The notes under the pieces: model-generated | Seen by the model: only the letters and a program-made list of their open reading frames with translations | Databases searched by the model: none | What the model was told of the DNA's origin: nothing | Assembly: GCA_022616195.1 (NCBI GenBank) | Contig: JAKEFG010000001.1 | Location: forward strand, 1-58,843 | DNA length: 58,843 nucleotides | From: Candidatus Wolfebacteria bacterium | GTDB lineage: Bacteria; Patescibacteriota; Minisyncoccia; Phycocordibacterales; EsbW-18 | Direction: 5' to 3' | Part shown: positions 16,046 through 24,648 of the stretch, piece by piece | Numbering within the stretch: position 1 is the stretch's first letter | Layout: each line of letters begins with the position of its first letter | Position numbers and translations under genes: made by a program

Positions 16046-16560
16046 GATTCGTTCGGTTGAGGAATAATCCCGTCAATGGTTCCTGTTGGCTGTTTCCGAG
16101 AACGTATGTCTCGGATGTTTGCAAGCCGACCGCGCGCCTCGCGGTTGTGTTCAGTGCTCTGGGTGATTCGCCTCGCGGTCTTGCGCACCGCTGACTTCCC
16201 TCCCCGGAGCGGCGCTTTCCCGGAGCCGCCGGGTTTCGGGAGCGCGATGCCGGTCTTCTCTTCGAGTTTGGTGAACAACAACTGTGCGCCGACAAACGCA
16301 ATCCATGTGGGGATGGCACTGATTGCGGGGATAAATTCAATGAGGGATGTCGTCCCTGTTGTGACAAGTCGTTTAGGGTTTGTAAAACCGATACTCACTC
16401 CATGCAGTTTAAACCACATCCAGAAATGGAGCCATGCGACCGGCACTATCACCACGTTTACGATAGGAATGAAACTCGCGAGGTCGTAGAGACCGGCAAC
16501 ACAAAACATGAGCGCCCATGTCGTATTCGGTACCCGATAGTTTGTGCTGGTGTCAGGCAT
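16042..16560 (-). CDS. Small polytopic membrane protein of the T4SS operon
   Basis: 172 aa with about three hydrophobic segments in the first 110 residues (LMFCVAGLYDLASFIPIVNV, VIVPVAWLHFWMWFKL, LIEFIPAISAIPTWIAFVGA) and a long basic cytoplasmic tail rich in Arg and Lys. No family is recognised. It lies 6 nt after VirB4 and overlaps the next gene by 4 nt, so it is firmly within the operon. It may be an accessory subunit of the inner-membrane complex. Confidence 0.7.
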   Translation of the reverse strand: MPDTSTNYRVPNTTWALMFCVAGLYDLASFIPIVNVVIVPVAWLHFWMWFKLHGVSIGFTNPKRLVTTGTTSLIEFIPAISAIPTWIAFVGAQLLFTKLEEKTGIALPKPGGSGKAPLRGGKSAVRKTARRITQSTEHNREARGRLANIRDIRSRKQPTGTIDGIIPQPNES

Positions 16561-16566
16561 AGTTAT

Positions 16567-18408
16567 CTATGGCGCCGCCGGTGCTTCAAGCGGCTGTCGA
16601 CTTATGCCGCCTTGCTCCGCCCGCGCTTTTCTGATGGCGAGGATCTGCGACGGGTCGGAAGTGATTATCTGGTCTTCGGTATATGAGGCGATGATTTTAA
16701 TGGCGACGTGTTTGAGCCCCGCGAAGAAAATCCCTTCACCAGTATTTGACTCAAGCAGAAGATACTTTTCCTCATCGGTGAGATTGAATGTCCGCTGCAC
16801 CTGGTCTATGGATGTCGGCGACTGTTTGAGAAGAAGTTGGAGGGCAGAGTTGGTAATGATGGGAAGTCCATAGGGAGAGTTCAGAAAGTCACTTACGTCT
16901 TGGGTGATGGTAGCGAGCCCCACGTTATACTTACGTCCGCGCTTGGCAAGACCAAAAAGAAAAGATGCTGTGTCCTCCGACTGCATCATCCAGTGTGCCT
17001 CGTCCACAACCACGAGTTGTTTGCGAAGATCGCGACGCACCGTATTCCAGATGAAGTGTGTAACAATGTACATTGCGACAGGCTTGAGCTCGTCCTCCAT
17101 GTCGCGCAACGAAAAGACAATGAAGCGCTTGTTAATATCTACGTTTGTCGGACGATTAATGAAGCCAGCCCATGTGCCGCGGGTGTATTTTGACAGCCGC
17201 TGAGCGAGCGACTCACCACCCTCCATACCGGAGAGCACGAGCTCAAAATCAGAGAGCAAAGGCGGTTCAATACCAGTAAAATCATTCTCGCCAGTGATGT
17301 CCTTTAAGGCGTAGGTTTCTGTAATCGCGCGGTCAATCATGGAGTCCTCCTCGGGTGAGAGTCCGCCGAGCATAATGCGAAAGAGCCCGACTAGGGTTAC
17401 GATATGCGAACGAAGGATGTTCGTAGGGTCTTCATCGGCGGTAACTGGCGGGAGATCAAACGGGTTGATGTGGTGGTCACCGGCGATCGAGATATTGAAG
17501 TGCCTGCCGCCGGCGGCTTCCGCCATGTACTCATATTCGCGCTCCGGGTCAATCACGATAACACTCGTGTCGAACATGAGCGAACGGAGCACCTCAAGCT
17601 TCGTTGTGTATGACTTGCCAGCGCCGGAGGTCGCAAAGATGACCGAGTTGTAGTTTGGGAGCGAGAATCGGTCAAAGAGGACCAAACTGGAGTTGTGTCG
17701 ATTGATGCCGTAAAGAATTCCTTTGTCCGAGGTGAGGTCAAAGGAGACGAATGGGAAGAGTGAGGAGAGTGGAGAGGTGTTGAGTTTGGAGTATACTTTG
17801 AGTTCATCTTTTGCGATCGGGAGCACGCTCTGGAACCCCTGTTCTTGCTGGAAAAGTGCCGGCCGGATGTAGATCAGTTTCGACTCAAGTATTGATTTAA
17901 TCTGAGACTCCACTTTATCCAATTCGTCATCACTTGACCCATAGATGGCTATGTAGAGTCCAACATCAAAAAGTTTCTCGGTTGCTTGTTGGAGCTGATC
18001 GCGCAGGTTCTCAAGGTCTTGGTATGCAGTGTCGAGCATCGGATCGCGCACCAGCCCTTTCTCTTCACGGATGTTGATTTGACTCTGCACCTCGGCAACT
18101 TTTTTTCTGAACTCCTTGAGAACACGTGAGGTTTCCACTGGCTGTATCACAATTGATATATCGAAAACACGATCGAGATTAATGATAGGCGAGAACCAGT
18201 TATCCGAGAGAAACCGCGGATAGGATATGACAAAGAATGACCGGACGATTTTTTCACCCAGGTCCAGCTGACGGGGTGAGATTTTGAGCGCCGGGGGCGC
18301 AATGATGTCGCGAAGCTCAAGCACACCCGCCTCATAGATGTCTTTTGGGAGGATTGGTGCGATGTCGGACCGCCTTTCTTTTTTCTTTAGAAAATCAAAA
18401 AGTGCCAT
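16567..18408 (-). CDS. virB4: VirB4/TraC-type T4SS ATPase
   Basis: 613 aa. VirB4-family ATPases energise pilus biogenesis and substrate transfer in type IV secretion. An N-terminal region (about 1-250) precedes the ATPase. Walker A is FATSGAGKSYTTK near residue 260 and Walker B is LVVVDEAHWMMQ near 466. A sensor region (GLATITQDVSDFLNS) and the C-terminal LLKQSPTSIDQVQRTFNLT are typical. The gene order places it 2 nt after a separate TraC-like N-terminal protein. Confidence 0.92.
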   Translation of the reverse strand: MALFDFLKKKERRSDIAPILPKDIYEAGVLELRDIIAPPALKISPRQLDLGEKIVRSFFVISYPRFLSDNWFSPIINLDRVFDISIVIQPVETSRVLKEFRKKVAEVQSQINIREEKGLVRDPMLDTAYQDLENLRDQLQQATEKLFDVGLYIAIYGSSDDELDKVESQIKSILESKLIYIRPALFQQEQGFQSVLPIAKDELKVYSKLNTSPLSSLFPFVSFDLTSDKGILYGINRHNSSLVLFDRFSLPNYNSVIFATSGAGKSYTTKLEVLRSLMFDTSVIVIDPEREYEYMAEAAGGRHFNISIAGDHHINPFDLPPVTADEDPTNILRSHIVTLVGLFRIMLGGLSPEEDSMIDRAITETYALKDITGENDFTGIEPPLLSDFELVLSGMEGGESLAQRLSKYTRGTWAGFINRPTNVDINKRFIVFSLRDMEDELKPVAMYIVTHFIWNTVRRDLRKQLVVVDEAHWMMQSEDTASFLFGLAKRGRKYNVGLATITQDVSDFLNSPYGLPIITNSALQLLLKQSPTSIDQVQRTFNLTDEEKYLLLESNTGEGIFFAGLKHVAIKIIASYTEDQIITSDPSQILAIRKARAEQGGISRQPLEAPAAP

Positions 18409-18410
18409 GA

Positions 18411-19067
18411 TTATTGTTGTGTTCCCGGAGGAATGGGTTTTCCCAACTCGCCCGGGTTGAAGATTTTGTAGTAGAGCTCAACCAGCTCCTCGGTACCGAG
18501 CCGCACAACGCGGATACCCGCGCCGCCGAGTCCCTGCTCTACAACGCTTAGCCGTTGTTCCAACTGGCTCCGGCTTTCTTCAAACGCCTCAATGCGGTTT
18601 TGCGCTCCCGTCTTTTTGTCACCGCCGCGCACTTTTCCAAAAATACCCTTGACACCCTCGGTTCCCTTGATGGTTGCGGCGCTGTAGGGAACGACGACGA
18701 AGAACCGTTTGGACATGATATTCACGTTCTCCACGAAACGTTTTATAAACTCAATGTATTCGCGCGTCTGGATTTTCATAAGGTCGCTGGTTTGTGCAAC
18801 GTAGCGCTCCTCAAGCAGTGCGATATAGGGGCGAATATCTAGGTCGCGTGACTCAACAAAAATCTGAATCGGGAACTCAAGAGAGTTGAGGAAATTCTGG
18901 AATTGCAAGACAATAGCCTCCTGCTCGTCCTGTGACTTAAGCGCGAAGTTTAAGGATGATGCGAGGAGCACTGCTCGCATGGATCTGTCCTTGAGCACCA
19001 CAACACCCGAGCGTATCTCCTGAATAGGCACGAAATCCTGGGATGATTTTGCTTTTGCCTGAGCCAT
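18411..19067 (-). CDS. TraC-like N-terminal domain protein, VirB4 partner
   Basis: 218 aa, no membrane segment. The stretch FVPIQEIRSGVVVLKDRSMR and LDIRPYIALLEERYVAQTSD match the TraC-like domain commonly found ahead of VirB4 in CPR and Gram-positive conjugation loci. It has no Walker motifs. It ends 2 nt before virB4, so the two probably form one functional unit that is a single chain elsewhere. It follows the prgI gene by 15 nt. Confidence 0.8.
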   Translation of the reverse strand: MAQAKAKSSQDFVPIQEIRSGVVVLKDRSMRAVLLASSLNFALKSQDEQEAIVLQFQNFLNSLEFPIQIFVESRDLDIRPYIALLEERYVAQTSDLMKIQTREYIEFIKRFVENVNIMSKRFFVVVPYSAATIKGTEGVKGIFGKVRGGDKKTGAQNRIEAFEESRSQLEQRLSVVEQGLGGAGIRVVRLGTEELVELYYKIFNPGELGKPIPPGTQQ

Positions 19068-19082
19068 GCATCCTATTGTACC

Positions 19083-19493
19083 TTACTTTTGTTCATTCGT
19101 TTGGTCGTGTACGTCCAAACTCCATGCTAAATCTTTTAGTTTGCTATCTGAGAGTTTGGGAACGTAGAGCGCATCTTGTGTCGCCGCCCCGACCTTGCCC
19201 GCGTCTGGTTTTTTGGGTTCTTTCTTCCAAATGTAGAGACGGCTTGTAGTGAAATACTGGAAAAAAGCCGCGAGAACGTCAATGAACGGCTTGTTGTTGT
19301 ATTTATAAAATGCAAGCGCGATGGCAAGACCTGCGGCAACGGCCATCAAAGGAAGCGCGATGAGTACGGGCAGGAAGGTGTAGAGCAGGAACGCGAGTCC
19401 CGCGCCGCCAGCGAGATAAACGAATTGTTTGAAGGTCAGAGGACCGATGACCTTGTCCTCTACCTCAATAAATTGTGGCACCTGGAATCTCAT
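19083..19493 (-). CDS. PrgI-family membrane protein of the T4SS
   Basis: 136 aa from ATG 19493 (MRFQVPQFIEVEDKVIGPLT), the canonical PrgI start. The track begins three codons earlier inside a palindrome. Two closely spaced membrane segments (FVYLAGGAGLAFLLYTFLPV and LIALPLMAVAAGLAIALAFY) are followed by a basic cytoplasmic tail. PrgI proteins are the VirB3-like partners of VirB4 in Gram-positive T4SS. The start codon lies within a perfect 42-bp inverted repeat that could mask translation initiation. Confidence 0.85.
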   Translation of the reverse strand: MRFQVPQFIEVEDKVIGPLTFKQFVYLAGGAGLAFLLYTFLPVLIALPLMAVAAGLAIALAFYKYNNKPFIDVLAAFFQYFTTSRLYIWKKEPKKPDAGKVGAATQDALYVPKLSDSKLKDLAWSLDVHDQTNEQK

Positions 19494-19522
19494 ACTTCGC
19501 ATGCGAAGTATGAGATTCCAGG
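19481..19522. repeat. Perfect 42-bp zero-loop palindrome over the prgI start
   Basis: CCTGGAATCTCATACTTCGC at 19481-19500 is followed immediately by its exact reverse complement, centred on GCATGC. The left half is the first codons of prgI; the right half repeats them inverted. It is not a terminator because it covers a translation start. It may be an element border, a strong mRNA hairpin or an assembly fold-back. Confidence 0.9.
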
Positions 19523-19527
19523 AAGTT

Positions 19528-19545
19528 CAAATGTCAAATGACAAA
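19528..19545 (+). repeat. Left 18-bp inverted repeat bordering the four-helix gene
   Basis: CAAATGTCAAATGACAAA here is repeated exactly in inverted orientation at 19937-19954, enclosing the gene. It reads as heptamers CAAATGT-CAAATGA-CAAATG. Confidence 0.85.
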
Positions 19546-19567
19546 TGTTAAACGATGTGTTCATACC

Positions 19568-19951
19568 TCATGAATTCAACTTTGTATTAGAAATAATCGT
19601 TGAGAATATCTTAACAAACTCTTCTGCCTCTTGATAAAAATATCGACACTCTTGTTTCTTATCCTGATTGGCTCGAGCGATAACCCGCATCCAGTACATT
19701 GTTTCTTTCGCTTCCTTTCGAGAAATACCTATCTTGTGTACAAAATCCCTTTTTGATTCGGCGACATCGGCTTCCATATAGTTTGCTCCGATACTTGTTC
19801 CTGATTTTGTCGCTTGGTATACCAGCGGTCGGTTTATGGTATCCCGGGACAGTGTTTTCAAGAAAGTTATAAGATTCTCTGAGAATTGTGCTGTGCGTTC
19901 TGCCAAATCATATTCTTTCCCTGTGTGTTTTTGGATTTTGTCATTTGACAT
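19568..19951 (-). CDS. Four-helix-bundle (S23/IVP-type) protein inserted in the T4SS operon
   Basis: 127 aa, all helical, with the family motif YQATKSGTSIGANYMEADVA, which corresponds to the A..S..SI..NI.EG signature of the S23 ribosomal/intervening-sequence protein family (PF05635). Members are small pentameric bundles; related Avd proteins act with diversity-generating retroelements. No reverse transcriptase is nearby. It interrupts the order between the 207-aa T4SS protein and PrgI. Its start codons lie in an 18-bp inverted repeat and palindromes stand outside each end, which suggests a late insertion. Confidence 0.85.
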   Translation of the reverse strand: MSNDKIQKHTGKEYDLAERTAQFSENLITFLKTLSRDTINRPLVYQATKSGTSIGANYMEADVAESKRDFVHKIGISRKEAKETMYWMRVIARANQDKKQECRYFYQEAEEFVKIFSTIISNTKLNS

Positions 19952-19954
19952 TTG
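19937..19954 (-). repeat. Right 18-bp inverted repeat bordering the four-helix gene
   Basis: Exact reverse complement of 19528-19545. It includes the ATG and first codons (MSNDK) of the four-helix gene. Confidence 0.85.
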
Positions 19955-19959
19955 GATTT

Positions 19960-19992
19960 ATCGAATGATTTTACCGTACAAAATCATTCGAT
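19960..19992. repeat. Hairpin at the end of the upstream T4SS gene
   Basis: ATCGAATGATTTT and its exact complement are separated by a 7-nt loop. The host-side arm contains the stop codon of the 19984-20607 gene. It may act as a weak terminator or mark the other border of the insertion. Confidence 0.8.
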
Positions 19993-20607
19993 GGGTTCCC
20001 GGTACGGATCTTGCGCGGCGGGTGGTGCATGAGGCACATCTCTATCCAGGGCAACACGGTGCTTCTCTGTCTCAGTGTGCACGGCCCCTTTGAGTTTTGC
20101 TTCAACTATGTCGCGCGGCATTGTGCGCTCGACGCCCGGGGCTGATGTTGTGGTCCTGGATGTGGGTGCGAATCCCGGTTCTTTCAGGGATGTTTCCGGC
20201 AGTGGAGTGTCAGCTTGTGTACGTTCCAATGTTTGCTCCTCGTGTTGTTCCCGGCTTTCTTCATCCCAGAGTTGTTTGAGCGACTCGCGTATAGGAGTGA
20301 AAATGAGGCGGTTGACGTCGTTGGTGACTGCCGCGGCGGACTCCGGAGAGAATTTTGCGTGTCGCTCCAGGTTACGCCCGAAATCCTCCAGGGGCTCTAC
20401 GCCGAGAAGCGCGAGCATGGTTTCGTTTTCCAGTGTTTTACTTTCGTCAACGCGCAGGTGGTTTTTCTGCGCAATTTCAAGAAAGTGCGTGTCAAGTTGT
20501 GAGTCGCTGATTGCGCGCTTTAGATCTGCCGGAAGCATGGAGAGCCGTTCGGCAATGATGCGCTCAAATTCGATGTCGCTTATTGGTTGTGTGTTATTTA
20601 TTTTCAT
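19984..20607 (-). CDS. Soluble hydrophilic protein of the T4SS operon, unknown
   Basis: 207 aa from ATG 20607 (MKINNTQPISDIEFERIIAE). This start overlaps the end of the VirB6-like gene by 14 nt, consistent with coupling; the track's longer start is a Lys/Asn-rich run in the other gene's tail. The first 130 residues are predicted helical (ERLSMLPADLKRAISD, LLGVEPLEDFGRNLERH). The C-terminus is Pro/Thr/Glu-rich and disordered. No motif known to me. Its stop sits in the palindrome next to the four-helix insertion. Confidence 0.65.
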   Translation of the reverse strand: MKINNTQPISDIEFERIIAERLSMLPADLKRAISDSQLDTHFLEIAQKNHLRVDESKTLENETMLALLGVEPLEDFGRNLERHAKFSPESAAAVTNDVNRLIFTPIRESLKQLWDEESREQHEEQTLERTQADTPLPETSLKEPGFAPTSRTTTSAPGVERTMPRDIVEAKLKGAVHTETEKHRVALDRDVPHAPPAAQDPYREPIE

Positions 20608-22813
20608 CTGGTTTTGGTTCTTCTTTGGGTTTTTCATCTGGTTTTTCTTTCTCTTCACCCTTCAAAATTTTCTCAACTGCCTCTTTAATTTGTGCCTCCG
20701 GCGTCTTGCCGCGGAGAGCTTCTCTTGCGTTATCGCGCTGTGCCCGTCCCGAGAGGGTCAGGCGGCTCGCGCCGAGATCGCGCTCCGAGGAGAGGCGTTT
20801 CTGGAGCTTTTCCATCACCGCGCGCTCGGCCTGGACCGTGCGGTACTCGCGGTACGCGAGCGCATACTCTTTTTTCTCGACATTAACGGACTGGTCGAGT
20901 GCCGCCTGCAGTTCGACCACCCGCGCCGTGTCTCCCTTCTGCTGCGCCGCAACGAGCTTATTCACCAGGTTGTCGATATTCCCTCGGATAGTGCCCGCTT
21001 CTTGCGAGGTGACGGTTCGTGCGGCATCGACAAGCCGTTTTTCGCTCCCCTGCTCCCACTTGTACTTCTCTCGTTCTTGCTCCAGCTTCAGGCGTGCGCG
21101 AAGAACGTTGTTTTCTAGGGCCAGACGCTTGGGGCTGGTGGTTTGCGTTTGGGCGAGAAGTCTCTTCTGTTCCGCCAGCTCTGCCTTGGCTCTTCTTACG
21201 GGCTCGCGGCGGGCGCGCTCCACGGCTGCCGCGTCAGAAAGCTTCTTCTCCTCATCCAGCCGCTTTCGCCGGTCCTTGAGAAGCTTCTCATAGCCGCCAC
21301 GCTTCGCCTGCCCCATCTGAATGCCCGGTATGCCGAACGTACTCCGCGCGTCAAAGCTCGCCTTTTGGGTCCAGTCGCCAGTTCTCAAAAGACCGCGACC
21401 GAGCATTCGTGCGGCAACATTTTGAGAGCCGGCGAGATTACCGGCAAATTTCGATTCCCGGAGTGCTGCGCCCGCCAGCCCGAAAGTCCTGCGTCCGACC
21501 GCAGCAACAGTGCCGAACGTCGCCTTCCCGGCCATCTTGGTCGCCCAGTCCACGGCGCCCTTGGCGCTCTTGGACGCCATTGTTTTCGCGATGATGATTG
21601 CCGCGACGAGGAAGCCGATGACGATGATGAAGTTGAACGCGATGACGATGAGATCCGCCCCCTTGAACGCCTCCGCGAGGTTGCCGAGGTCGGGTTTGTT
21701 GATTTTTTCAACGAACGTCGGGTTGCTGATGATGATGTAGGAGAGCGATGCGAGGAGCATGAAAACGGGCGCCCAGATTACCTGGTCCCAGAGGGGCGTC
21801 CACCACTTGCGTGACCACTCGCTTCCCTTAGGGAGAATGAGACCGAGAAACATCACTGGCGAGGTGACGAGGAGGATGACAAGAATCACAAAGCGTATTT
21901 CAAGAAGAATCCCGACGGCGAGGAACACGAACGCCGCAATGAGAAGGAAGATGGTCACGAAGAGCTGTCGCACGACGAGCGAAATATCGGCGAAGTCAAC
22001 TGCCTCGGCGGAGAAGAGAGTAACAAGCCGGAGGTGTTGCATGAACGCGGCGGAGAAGCCGATGAGGTTGATGTTGCCTATGTTGACTTCGGTTTCGGAT
22101 GGCGTCGAGGTGCCGGTATTTACGCGAGCGGAGGCGCCGCCCGCCGCTGCCGCGATGGGTTTGTAGAATTCGTAAGTGAGGATGTTTGATGCGTCAATGA
22201 TGACGCGGGTAAAGAAGAACGAAAAGTTGATGAGGAGTGCTGCAACGATGATACTGGCGAGCATTTTCTTGCCGCCGAAACGTTCCACACGGAGAATAAT
22301 CGTGATTGCAAGGAAGAGGAGGATGAAAATGAAGAGCGCATTCATCACGTCGCGGATGAGTTCCCACGCGATGGTGATGCTTCCAATGCTCCGTATGAAA
22401 TCCGCCGCGTGAACGACAGTGATATTGATGGCGATATTGAGCACGACCCCCGCGATGCCGAGGAGTCCTGCGGCGAACGTGACGAGTATGGCGGCGACCA
22501 CGTTCAGAATAGGACTAGTAGCTGCCTGTATCACCTTTCCGGCAGAGTCTTTAATTTCCTCAATCGGGTTTGGGTTTAGGCACCTAAATATACTATTCCC
22601 ATGAATGTCGTATGATGGCCCGGCGCAGAGAACTGGATCCGGACAGGTTGCGACACATTCATTGTAGGTAGGGTAATTTTGTGCCTCAGCGTGGGGCACG
22701 GGCAACATGAAAGACGGCACATACGCCGCGAGGAGAGTCGCCGCCACAATAAGGGCGAGTATGTACCCTTTGTTGCTGCGGGGACGCTTCTTCTGTGATT
22801 GATTGTGTTGCAT
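20594..22813 (-). CDS. VirB6/TrbL-like multi-spanning T4SS channel protein
   Basis: 739 aa. A signal/anchor segment (KGYILALIVAATLLAAYVPS) is followed by a short Cys-containing external region, then at least six membrane segments between about 95 and 420 (for example ILNVVAAILVTFAAGLLGIA and ALFIFILLFLAITIILRVER). This is the topology of VirB6/TrbL inner-membrane channel subunits. The C-terminal 300 residues form a charged coiled coil (KRRKRLDEEKKLSDAAAVER) that is unusually long for VirB6. It lies between the surface-protein gene and the 207-aa gene in the operon. Confidence 0.8.
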   Translation of the reverse strand: MQHNQSQKKRPRSNKGYILALIVAATLLAAYVPSFMLPVPHAEAQNYPTYNECVATCPDPVLCAGPSYDIHGNSIFRCLNPNPIEEIKDSAGKVIQAATSPILNVVAAILVTFAAGLLGIAGVVLNIAINITVVHAADFIRSIGSITIAWELIRDVMNALFIFILLFLAITIILRVERFGGKKMLASIIVAALLINFSFFFTRVIIDASNILTYEFYKPIAAAAGGASARVNTGTSTPSETEVNIGNINLIGFSAAFMQHLRLVTLFSAEAVDFADISLVVRQLFVTIFLLIAAFVFLAVGILLEIRFVILVILLVTSPVMFLGLILPKGSEWSRKWWTPLWDQVIWAPVFMLLASLSYIIISNPTFVEKINKPDLGNLAEAFKGADLIVIAFNFIIVIGFLVAAIIIAKTMASKSAKGAVDWATKMAGKATFGTVAAVGRRTFGLAGAALRESKFAGNLAGSQNVAARMLGRGLLRTGDWTQKASFDARSTFGIPGIQMGQAKRGGYEKLLKDRRKRLDEEKKLSDAAAVERARREPVRRAKAELAEQKRLLAQTQTTSPKRLALENNVLRARLKLEQEREKYKWEQGSEKRLVDAARTVTSQEAGTIRGNIDNLVNKLVAAQQKGDTARVVELQAALDQSVNVEKKEYALAYREYRTVQAERAVMEKLQKRLSSERDLGASRLTLSGRAQRDNAREALRGKTPEAQIKEAVEKILKGEEKEKPDEKPKEEPKPDENK

Positions 22814-22827
22814 TACTCGTACTATGT

Positions 22828-24645
22828 CTACGGAAGCTCGTCTCTCGGGGGAATGTTTCCGCCGCCTGGAAACTCGTCGGGGTCCCCTGGTGTCTCCGGC
22901 TCAAAGAGAGACACCGATTTGCACGACGACGGTGTGTCGCCTATGCTCACAAAACTCACGCGGAGATCTTTGTATTCCCATCCGTATGACGGCACCTCGA
23001 CGGGGTTCGGGCCGTCACTCGGGAAACTGAAGTCCATAATGAACCGCTTCCTCCCGACGTTGATACCCGGCACGTCGGGTGTACTTGTGAGACCAAGCAC
23101 GCGCCGCCCTGTGTCGCTCTCGGTCACCGTCAGCTGGATATTCTCTCCCGCCGCGTCGTAGACGTAGTTGAAGTGATATGTAGTGCCGACCTGGAGCGGG
23201 GTGCGGGATTCCACTTTTGGTTTTGCCGTGTGCATCTGGCCGACGCCGTGCACGAGCCGCGTGGCGTTTGACGAGGGCGCGTGGGTAATCGTGTAGCCAT
23301 AAAGGTCACGGTTGCCGCCGCGGGCGAGCCAGAAGATGTTGTAGCGCGCGCTGTTTACAGATGGGTGCCAGCCGCCGGGTGTCACGTCAAGGTCAACTTC
23401 AATGCGGTCGTAGGAAACGTTTGCCGGAAGCGGCAGGCTAGCGCGGCCCCATTCGTTGCTCGTAGCGCCCTCCGATGGGTTGAAGAAAGTGCCGTTTGCG
23501 GCAAAACAGGTAGAGGGTCCGGGCGGCCCCGGCGGCTGGTCGTCGCTGGGCGTCGTTGGTCCCCCACCCCCGGGAATATCGGGAATTTCAATGTCGGGAA
23601 ATTCATGCGTGAAGTCATTTCTGTTGTATCCGGCAAGACCCTTATCGCCTGTGAGTACGTCGTTGAGGAAGTAGGCAATGAGTGCATTTAGAATCTCGTT
23701 GATTTCATCAGCCATCTCTATACGGCGTGTTCCTGAGCCGAGGGAGAAGTTCACCTGTTCCTCAATGACCGAACCGGGAGTTGCTGTTTTTGAGGGATCG
23801 CAGAAACGTTCTATGCTACCCGGTGCGGGCGACCCGGCGTCCGGTATGGGAACGGTTGTGGTAGCACCCGGATTGTTCGGATCCGGGACAACCGAATAGC
23901 AATCCTGTGTTTTCCACGAGAGGAATCCTCTCCCCGCCTGAAGCTCTTCTCGTCTGGTTCCGACAGCGGCAGTGATGCGCGAGTTGAGTTCCTGCTCTGC
24001 TTCAACATACGCGCCATAGGGGTTGTTCTTGGGAATCTGCGTGAGTTGGAACCATCCTGCCCAGCTGCCCTGCGCGAAGTCGCCGTTCACGAAGTCGTCA
24101 ACGTTGTCTATCACGTCGCTCAGAGAACACTTGAATTGTTCCGGTCGGCGGTAGTTGTTGATAAGCGCAAGCTGAATTTGCGCCTTGAACGGTGAGCAGA
24201 GAAACTCCAGGTCGGTTCCGACAAACTCCCCGACGGTGTTGTCGACAATATTTCTGTAGAACGTATTGAGGTTGGTGACGAATACCGGGTTGCCGTCAAA
24301 TCCTCCTTGAATCCACGTGATGATGCTATCGGTTATTTGGTCAATGATGACGTTAATGACCTGATAGACCATACAATCAAGAAAAAGGTCTTTGAATTGT
24401 AGCCCGGTGTCGCCTACAGGGACGCTGAAGCCGAGGACGGCGAGCAACTGCTGGAAGCCATAGACAAGACCGGCAACGGCCGCGCAGGCGGCAACCCCCT
24501 TCTCTCCAACCTCAATGATGTCGTTTTCGCTGACTCCGCCAAATTGAGCATACGTTTCCTGCGGAGAGAAAGCTGGAGAGAGACTCGTACCCAGCATTGC
24601 GAGCGCAAGTATTACAACGACTGATTTTTTGAGAGCGGGTCTCAT
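22828..24645 (-). CDS. Large secreted T4SS-associated protein with C-terminal jelly-roll-like domain
   Basis: 605 aa. A signal peptide (KKSVVVILALAMLGTSLSPA) precedes a conserved CPR T4SS-associated region (about 30-340) with several Cys and hydrophobic helices. A Pro/Gly linker follows (GGGGPTTPSDDQPPGPPGP, about 365-385). The last 200 residues are beta-rich (WGRASLPLPANVSYDRIEVD, GTTYHFNYVYDAAGENIQLT, RRFIMDF-like), resembling a laminin G/concanavalin-type fold used in binding sugars or surfaces. It is 14 nt upstream of the VirB6-like gene. Adhesion is inference. Confidence 0.65.
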   Translation of the reverse strand: MRPALKKSVVVILALAMLGTSLSPAFSPQETYAQFGGVSENDIIEVGEKGVAACAAVAGLVYGFQQLLAVLGFSVPVGDTGLQFKDLFLDCMVYQVINVIIDQITDSIITWIQGGFDGNPVFVTNLNTFYRNIVDNTVGEFVGTDLEFLCSPFKAQIQLALINNYRRPEQFKCSLSDVIDNVDDFVNGDFAQGSWAGWFQLTQIPKNNPYGAYVEAEQELNSRITAAVGTRREELQAGRGFLSWKTQDCYSVVPDPNNPGATTTVPIPDAGSPAPGSIERFCDPSKTATPGSVIEEQVNFSLGSGTRRIEMADEINEILNALIAYFLNDVLTGDKGLAGYNRNDFTHEFPDIEIPDIPGGGGPTTPSDDQPPGPPGPSTCFAANGTFFNPSEGATSNEWGRASLPLPANVSYDRIEVDLDVTPGGWHPSVNSARYNIFWLARGGNRDLYGYTITHAPSSNATRLVHGVGQMHTAKPKVESRTPLQVGTTYHFNYVYDAAGENIQLTVTESDTGRRVLGLTSTPDVPGINVGRKRFIMDFSFPSDGPNPVEVPSYGWEYKDLRVSFVSIGDTPSSCKSVSLFEPETPGDPDEFPGGGNIPPRDELP

Positions 24646-24648
24646 GTG

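Noticed and set aside
19568-19951. Diversity-generating retroelement via an Avd-like protein
   Set aside because: No reverse transcriptase, template repeat or variable repeat is visible nearby, so the four-helix protein alone is not enough.
20075-21118. 347-aa plus-strand ORF
   Set aside because: It is antisense to the 207-aa T4SS gene and the coiled-coil tail of the VirB6-like gene. Its Ser/Arg/Phe-rich composition is what the reverse of charged coiled-coil codons gives.
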